Assembly: GCA_947174155.1 (NCBI GenBank)
Contig: CAMWHX010000017.1
Coordinates: 1-10,734, forward strand
Reading direction: 5' to 3'
DNA length: 10,734 nucleotides
Origin: an uncultured Porphyromonadaceae bacterium
GTDB lineage: Bacteria > Bacteroidota > Bacteroidia > Bacteroidales > Muribaculaceae
Each line of letters opens with the position of its first letter. Position 1 is the stretch's first letter. The notes beneath the pieces were generated by a model. The model made no database searches, was not told where the DNA came from, and saw nothing but the letters and a program-made list of their open reading frames with translations. The translations under genes were made by a program, and so were the position numbers. Below are positions 7,917 through 10,734 of this stretch, piece by piece.

Positions 7917-7948
7917 CCGCCGGTCACTTCATCACCAGGATGCTCGTG
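7892..7948. repeat. Perfect 28-bp inverted repeat spanning a stop codon
   Basis: Bases 7892-7919 are the exact reverse complement of 7921-7948, with only C7920 between them. The left arm contains the last 7 codons of the propeller gene (TSILVMK) and its TGA at 7914-7916. The right arm is an inverted copy of that gene end. Pairing stops at 7891/7949 (T against C). No run of T follows, so it is not a standard intrinsic terminator. In RNA it would form a very long hairpin, and in DNA it could extrude a cruciform. Confidence 0.95.
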
Positions 7949-7976
7949 CAGATTGGGGCAGGGGCCCCAATCTGCA
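7947..7976. repeat. Second perfect hairpin, 13-bp stem with AGGG loop
   Basis: Bases 7947-7959 pair perfectly with 7964-7976 around the loop AGGG at 7960-7963. The stem is GC-rich in its inner half (GGGGC/GCCCC). It begins within the last two bases of the preceding 28-bp repeat, so the two hairpins stand back to back. It may act with that repeat as a transcript-ending or RNA-protecting structure, but no T tract follows. Confidence 0.85.
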
Positions 7977-7981
7977 TTGTG

Positions 7982-8084
7982 ATCCGAGCGAAGCGAGGAT
8001 AAACAGCGACCCAACCTCCCAATCCGAGCGAAGCGAGGATAAACAGAGCCCCAACCTCCCAATCCGAGCGAAGCGAGGATAAAC
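7982..8084. repeat. Tandem repeat, 40-bp period, 2.6 copies, hairpin-forming core
   Basis: The 23-base block beginning ATCCGAGCGAAGCGAGGAT and ending AAAC occurs identically at 7982-8004, 8022-8044 and 8062-8084. The two 17-base linkers (8005-8021 and 8045-8061) are also alike, both ending CCCAACCTCCCA and differing at two positions, so the true unit is 40 bp. Each core is a partial palindrome: ATCC pairs with GGAT, tandem GA/GA mismatches follow, then GC/GC around a GAA loop. The region lacks any open frame of note. Confidence 0.93.
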
Positions 8085-8127
8085 CAAGATAATTCCAAAA
8101 AAACTCCCAAATCTCAGATAAATTAGC

Positions 8128-8135
8128 TAAATTTG
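8128..8135 (+). promoter_or_regulatory. -7 box TAAATTTG immediately before the LRR gene
   Basis: TAAATTTG is an exact match to the Bacteroidetes -7 consensus TAnnTTTG. It ends 4 bases before the ATG at 8140, so transcription would begin at or next to the start codon. I find no TTTG -33 element at 19-21 bases upstream; the upstream 40 bases are A-rich. Confidence 0.5.
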
Positions 8136-8139
8136 CACC

Positions 8140-9546
8140 ATGATCCGATTATCTCTCACCATACTGCTCGCAGCCTCCGTCATCACCGGTGCCCGAGCCC
8201 ACACCATCGAGCTGACCCCCGGCTCCCTCGCTTCAGCGCTCGCCGATGCCCCGGCCGATAAGGTCCTCACCCTCACCGGAAACGCCGACGCCCGCGATAT
8301 TGCCGCCATCGCCGACCTCCCCTCTTCATATACCACCCTCGACATGGGCGCCCTCTCCATCGTCGAAGTGAAGTCAGACACCCCCGTAGCCGGCAAGCGC
8401 ACTTGCTTCCCCGCTAACGAGATTCCGGAGTATGCCTTCTTTAAATCTCCCCTCACAGCGATCATACTACCGCAGGGGGTCACACAGATCGGCGACGGCG
8501 CCTTCGCCCACTCCGCAATCACATCCATCACCATACCCGAGGGTGTGAGGTCTCTCGGTAGCTACACCTTCTACGGCTGTGAGAGCCTCACCTCCGTAGC
8601 TCTCCCCAAATCCCTGACCACTACCGGCAACGCGACCTTCGCCTCCTGCCCGCATCTCAACGGCGTAGACCTCAGCCTCACCGCCCTGACCCGTCTCCCG
8701 GACCGCTCCTTCGCCGGATGCACTACCCTCTCCACTATCAACCTCGGCTCCAAGGTAGCCGTGCTCGGGTCAGAAGTGTTTGAGGGAACAGCCATCGCTA
8801 CCCTCGACCTCTCCTCCGTAGTCCGCTTCGCCGACTATGCTCTCGCCGGGATGCCCCGCCTCTCTGCCGTCACCCTCAACGATAACGCTGCCATCGGCAA
8901 GGGCCTGCTGATGGATGACAAGGCCTTGCAGACCGTAGTCACCTCCCGCTCAGACATCCCGGGACTCTTCGCCGCCAACTGCACCCGTCTCAGCATAGAC
9001 AATGTGGTCGCCAATGCTTCAGTGATCGCCTCCCACGCCTTTGCCAACGTCGGTGTAGACACCCTGATGCTCGGCAACGACCTGACCTCCGTCGGCGCCC
9101 ACTCCTTTGCCGGCATGACCGACCTCACCTTCATCGACGCCCGCGCCCTCGGAGCCGCTGTTCCTGACGCTGATGCGGATACTTTCAGCGGAATCAATCC
9201 GGGTGCCGTCAAGCTCCACGTGGCTGACTTCACTGAGGATGCATGGCGCAGTCACCCCGTGTGGGGTCAGTTTATGATCCAGTCAGACCGCACCACCGGT
9301 GTTGACGACATAGCCGCCGACGCCTCGGCCATCACCATCGCCCTGCGTGCCGGACACATCGTCGTCGACGCCCCCGCGCCCCTGACCGCCGTCACCATCT
9401 ACACCGCCGACGGTGCCGTAGCCGGACACTGGACCCCCGACTCCGAGTCTGCCCGCATCTCGCTCCAAGACGTGCCCGCAGGTATCATCATGGTCGCTGC
9501 CCGCACAGCCGACGCCTCCCGCACTGTCAAACTCATGACCCGATAA
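8140..9546 (+). CDS. BspA-like leucine-rich-repeat surface protein with sorting-type tail
   Basis: A 468-residue predicted exported protein. Residues 1-20 form a signal peptide (MIRLSLTILLAAS, cleavage near ARA-HT). About residues 95-340 hold LRR_5/BspA-type repeats of roughly 23 residues, for example 'LTAIILPQGVTQIGDGAFAH', 'ITSITIPEGVRSLGSYTFYG' and 'LSTINLGSKVAVLGSEVFEG', each with the I-x-x-x-A/T/V-F ending. Repeats become degenerate towards 240-330. The last 80 residues (from about TTGVDDIAAD) form an Ig-like tail with VTIYTADGAVAG, an amphipathic strand, VPAGIIMVAA and a final TVKLMTR. This resembles T9SS sorting domains found on many Bacteroidales BspA proteins. The likely role is a surface or secreted binding protein; the ligand is unknown. 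The start is fixed by the signal peptide. The gene has its own promoter box and stands apart from the upstream operon. Confidence 0.85.
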   Translation: MIRLSLTILLAASVITGARAHTIELTPGSLASALADAPADKVLTLTGNADARDIAAIADLPSSYTTLDMGALSIVEVKSDTPVAGKRTCFPANEIPEYAFFKSPLTAIILPQGVTQIGDGAFAHSAITSITIPEGVRSLGSYTFYGCESLTSVALPKSLTTTGNATFASCPHLNGVDLSLTALTRLPDRSFAGCTTLSTINLGSKVAVLGSEVFEGTAIATLDLSSVVRFADYALAGMPRLSAVTLNDNAAIGKGLLMDDKALQTVVTSRSDIPGLFAANCTRLSIDNVVANASVIASHAFANVGVDTLMLGNDLTSVGAHSFAGMTDLTFIDARALGAAVPDADADTFSGINPGAVKLHVADFTEDAWRSHPVWGQFMIQSDRTTGVDDIAADASAITIALRAGHIVVDAPAPLTAVTIYTADGAVAGHWTPDSESARISLQDVPAGIIMVAARTADASRTVKLMTR

Positions 9547-9560
9547 CCGGATTTATCGTG

Positions 9561-9592
9561 ATGACGCGCCTTGACGGATCAGGGCGCGTCGT
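9561..9592. terminator. Strong hairpin between the LRR gene and trmB, terminator-like
   Basis: Bases 9561-9574 pair with 9579-9592 (14 pairs, of which T9562-G9591 and T9571-G9582 are wobbles) around the loop CGGA. The core GACGCGCC/GGCGCGTC is perfect. It sits 14 bases after the LRR stop and ends 18 bases before the trmB start. The following bases are GTTGCGTTCT rather than a T run, so it may be a weak terminator or an attenuating or stabilising structure in a joint transcript. Confidence 0.45.
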
Positions 9593-9610
9593 TGCGTTCT
9601 GACCTTCTAT

Positions 9611-10369
9611 ATGGGAAAAAACAAGCTTAAAAAATTTGCCGATATGGAGCGCTTCAAATGCGCGCTCCAATATCCTCGTGAGACCCTCCTTAAGGAGGGT
9701 TTCCCACATAAGGGTGCCTGGGGCACCGAAGTCTTTCCCTCCAACCTGCCGATTACACTGGAACTCGGCTGCGGCAAGGGTGAATATACCGTAGAACTGG
9801 CCCGCACCACACCTGACTCCAACTTCATCGGTGTCGACATTAAGGGTGCCCGCATGTGGAAAGGGGCCTCCACCGTCGAGGATGAAGGTATCCCCAACGC
9901 CGCCTTCCTCCGCACCGAGATCGAAAACATCGACCACTTCTTCGCCCCCGGGGAGGTATCGGAGATCTGGATCACCTTTCCGGACCCGCAGATGCAGAAG
10001 CCGCGAAAGCGCCTGACCTCCACCCGATTCCTGGAGATGTATCGCAGATTTCTCAAACCGGGCGGGGTCGTGCATCTGAAAACCGACTCCCCCTTCCTCT
10101 TTGAGTACACACGCCGTCTCGTCGAGACCAACGGATTGGAAACCCTGCGCGTCACCGACGATCTCTACGGCTCAGGACCGGCCGACCCCACGACCTCTAT
10201 CAAGACCTACTACGAGCAGCAGTGGCTCTCGCGCGGCAAGAAGATCAAGCTCATCTCCTTCCGTCTCGGAGAGACTCCCCTCGTCGAACCCCGCGAGGAT
10301 GACATCGAGCGTGATGACTACCGCGCCTATCCGCGCGGCGTGGCCGATACTTCGAGAAGCACCCGTTGA
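9611..10369 (+). CDS. trmB: tRNA (guanine-N7-)-methyltransferase TrmB
   Basis: A 252-residue SAM-dependent methyltransferase that makes m7G at position 46 in the variable loop of tRNAs, in the cytoplasm. Motif I is ELGCGKGEY at 51-59. GVDIKGARM at 74-82 is motif II with the adenosine-ribose contact D76. FPDPQMQKPRKRLTSTRF at 123-140 corresponds to the family FPDPWPKKRH loop, in the Bacteroidetes variant with Q-M-Q in place of W-P-K. LKTDSPF at 156-162 and TSIKTYYEQQWLSRGKKI at 195-212 carry the T-D and YE-x-x-G residues used for tRNA and target-base binding. Length is slightly above the usual 220-240 owing to a polar C-terminal tail after about 225. The start is the first ATG of the frame, and MGKNKLKKFADM is typical of Bacteroidales homologues. 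The mrp-type gene lies 78 bases downstream. Confidence 0.95.
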   Translation: MGKNKLKKFADMERFKCALQYPRETLLKEGFPHKGAWGTEVFPSNLPITLELGCGKGEYTVELARTTPDSNFIGVDIKGARMWKGASTVEDEGIPNAAFLRTEIENIDHFFAPGEVSEIWITFPDPQMQKPRKRLTSTRFLEMYRRFLKPGGVVHLKTDSPFLFEYTRRLVETNGLETLRVTDDLYGSGPADPTTSIKTYYEQQWLSRGKKIKLISFRLGETPLVEPREDDIERDDYRAYPRGVADTSRSTR

Positions 10370-10374
10370 TGCCA

Positions 10375-10406
10375 CTGCGCCGGGAGCATGGTGACGTCTC
10401 CCGCAG
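10375..10406 (+). terminator. Possible weak hairpin after trmB
   Basis: GGGAG at 10382-10386 pairs with CTCCC at 10398-10402, and CTGC at 10375-10378 pairs with GCAG at 10403-10406, with a 3-base bulge (10379-10381) and an 11-base loop. It is followed by TTTC. A 9-pair interrupted stem with only three T residues is weak evidence for termination. Confidence 0.25.
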
Positions 10407-10447
10407 TTTCCGATAATCCATCACCCCCGCAGGGGCGTTGTAATATT

Positions 10448-10734
10448 ATGACACTCTATCCTAATCTGATACTCGACGCACTCAAAAATGTGCGCTATCC
10501 CGGCAACGGCAAAAACATTGTCGAGCTGGGCATGGTGGAAGATGACATCCGTATCGACGGCAACAAGGTCTCTTTCTCCCTTATATTTGAAAAACCGACT
10601 GATCCCTTCATCAAGTCAGTAGTGCGTGCCGCCGAGGCCGCACTCCCCGTGTACGCCCATCCCGACATCGATGTCAAGGGGCGCATAGCGGTCAAGACCC
10701 GTCAGGCAGCCGCCCCCGCCAAACCCGCCCACCC
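10448..10734 (+). CDS. mrp: Mrp/ApbC-family Fe-S carrier ATPase, N-terminal part (runs off right edge)
   Basis: The open frame from ATG 10448 has no stop before the window ends (95 codons plus 2 bases). The sequence MTLYPNLILDALKNVRYPG, then NIVELGMVEDDIRIDG and VSFSLIFEKPTDPFIKSV, is the MIP18/DUF59 domain that opens Bacteroidales Mrp proteins, covering about residues 4-83. It is followed by a basic alanine/proline-rich linker (KTRQAAAPAKPA) that would lead into the P-loop ATPase domain. That domain, with its deviant Walker A and CxxC cluster-binding motif, is beyond the edge. Family members carry and transfer iron-sulfur clusters in the cytoplasm. Placement just after trmB on the same strand suggests a shared transcript unless the intervening hairpin terminates it. 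Confidence 0.9.
   Translation, partial: MTLYPNLILDALKNVRYPGNGKNIVELGMVEDDIRIDGNKVSFSLIFEKPTDPFIKSVVRAAEAALPVYAHPDIDVKGRIAVKTRQAAAPAKPAH

Noticed and set aside
7947..8061. G-quadruplex potential on the minus strand from the CCCAACCTCCC linkers and the GGGGC stem
   Set aside because: The G runs in each linker are uneven (GGG, GG, GGGG) and do not give four properly spaced tracts; the hairpin reading explains the GGGGC/GCCCC bases better.
7982..8084. Possible small CRISPR array (three identical 23-base repeats, 17-base spacers)
   Set aside because: The spacers are nearly identical to each other, too short, and no cas gene is nearby. It is a simple 40-bp tandem repeat.

Overview
The window looks like chromosomal core sequence from a GC-rich member of the Bacteroidales. 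The evidence is: a TrmB variant with the FPDPQMxKxxKRLTSTRF signature followed by an Mrp-type ATPase starting MTLYPNLILDALKNVRYPG; two surface proteins with type IX secretion (T9SS)-like C-terminal tails; a DUF4836-like lipoprotein; TAnnTTTG-type -7 promoter boxes; and almost no Shine-Dalgarno sequences. A Muribaculaceae-like gut organism is my guess from base composition and gene flavour, not something the sequence proves. I see no tRNA, rRNA, insertion sequence, phage gene or CRISPR array.

Layout. Minus strand, 1-1609: a lipoprotein gene (275-1609) is followed 5 bases later by the start of an ABC-type ATPase that runs off the left edge. Both read leftward from a promoter near 1660. Plus strand, 1841-7916: an aspartate-type aminotransferase overlaps a flippase-like membrane protein. 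A one-pass membrane protein of unknown function follows, then the nucleotide-pool sanitiser RdgB, whose stop overlaps the start of a large PorZ-like beta-propeller surface protein. The tight spacing suggests one or two operons.

Between 7892 and 8139 lies the most unusual stretch. A perfect 28-bp inverted repeat swallows the stop codon of the propeller gene. A second perfect 13-bp hairpin is abutted to it. Then come 2.6 copies of an exact-period 40-bp tandem repeat whose 19-base core folds on itself around the GCGAAGC mini-hairpin. A perfect -7 box then sits only 4 bases before the next start codon, suggesting a leaderless transcript.

Plus strand, 8140-10734: a BspA-like leucine-rich-repeat surface protein with a sorting-type tail, a strong 14-bp hairpin, trmB (tRNA m7G46 methylation) and the 5' part of an mrp/apbC Fe-S carrier ATPase cut by the right edge.

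The metabolic and RNA-modification genes are ordinary housekeeping. The propeller protein and the LRR protein are both predicted to be exported, and both carry tails that would route them through T9SS. The rest of that machinery is not in this window.
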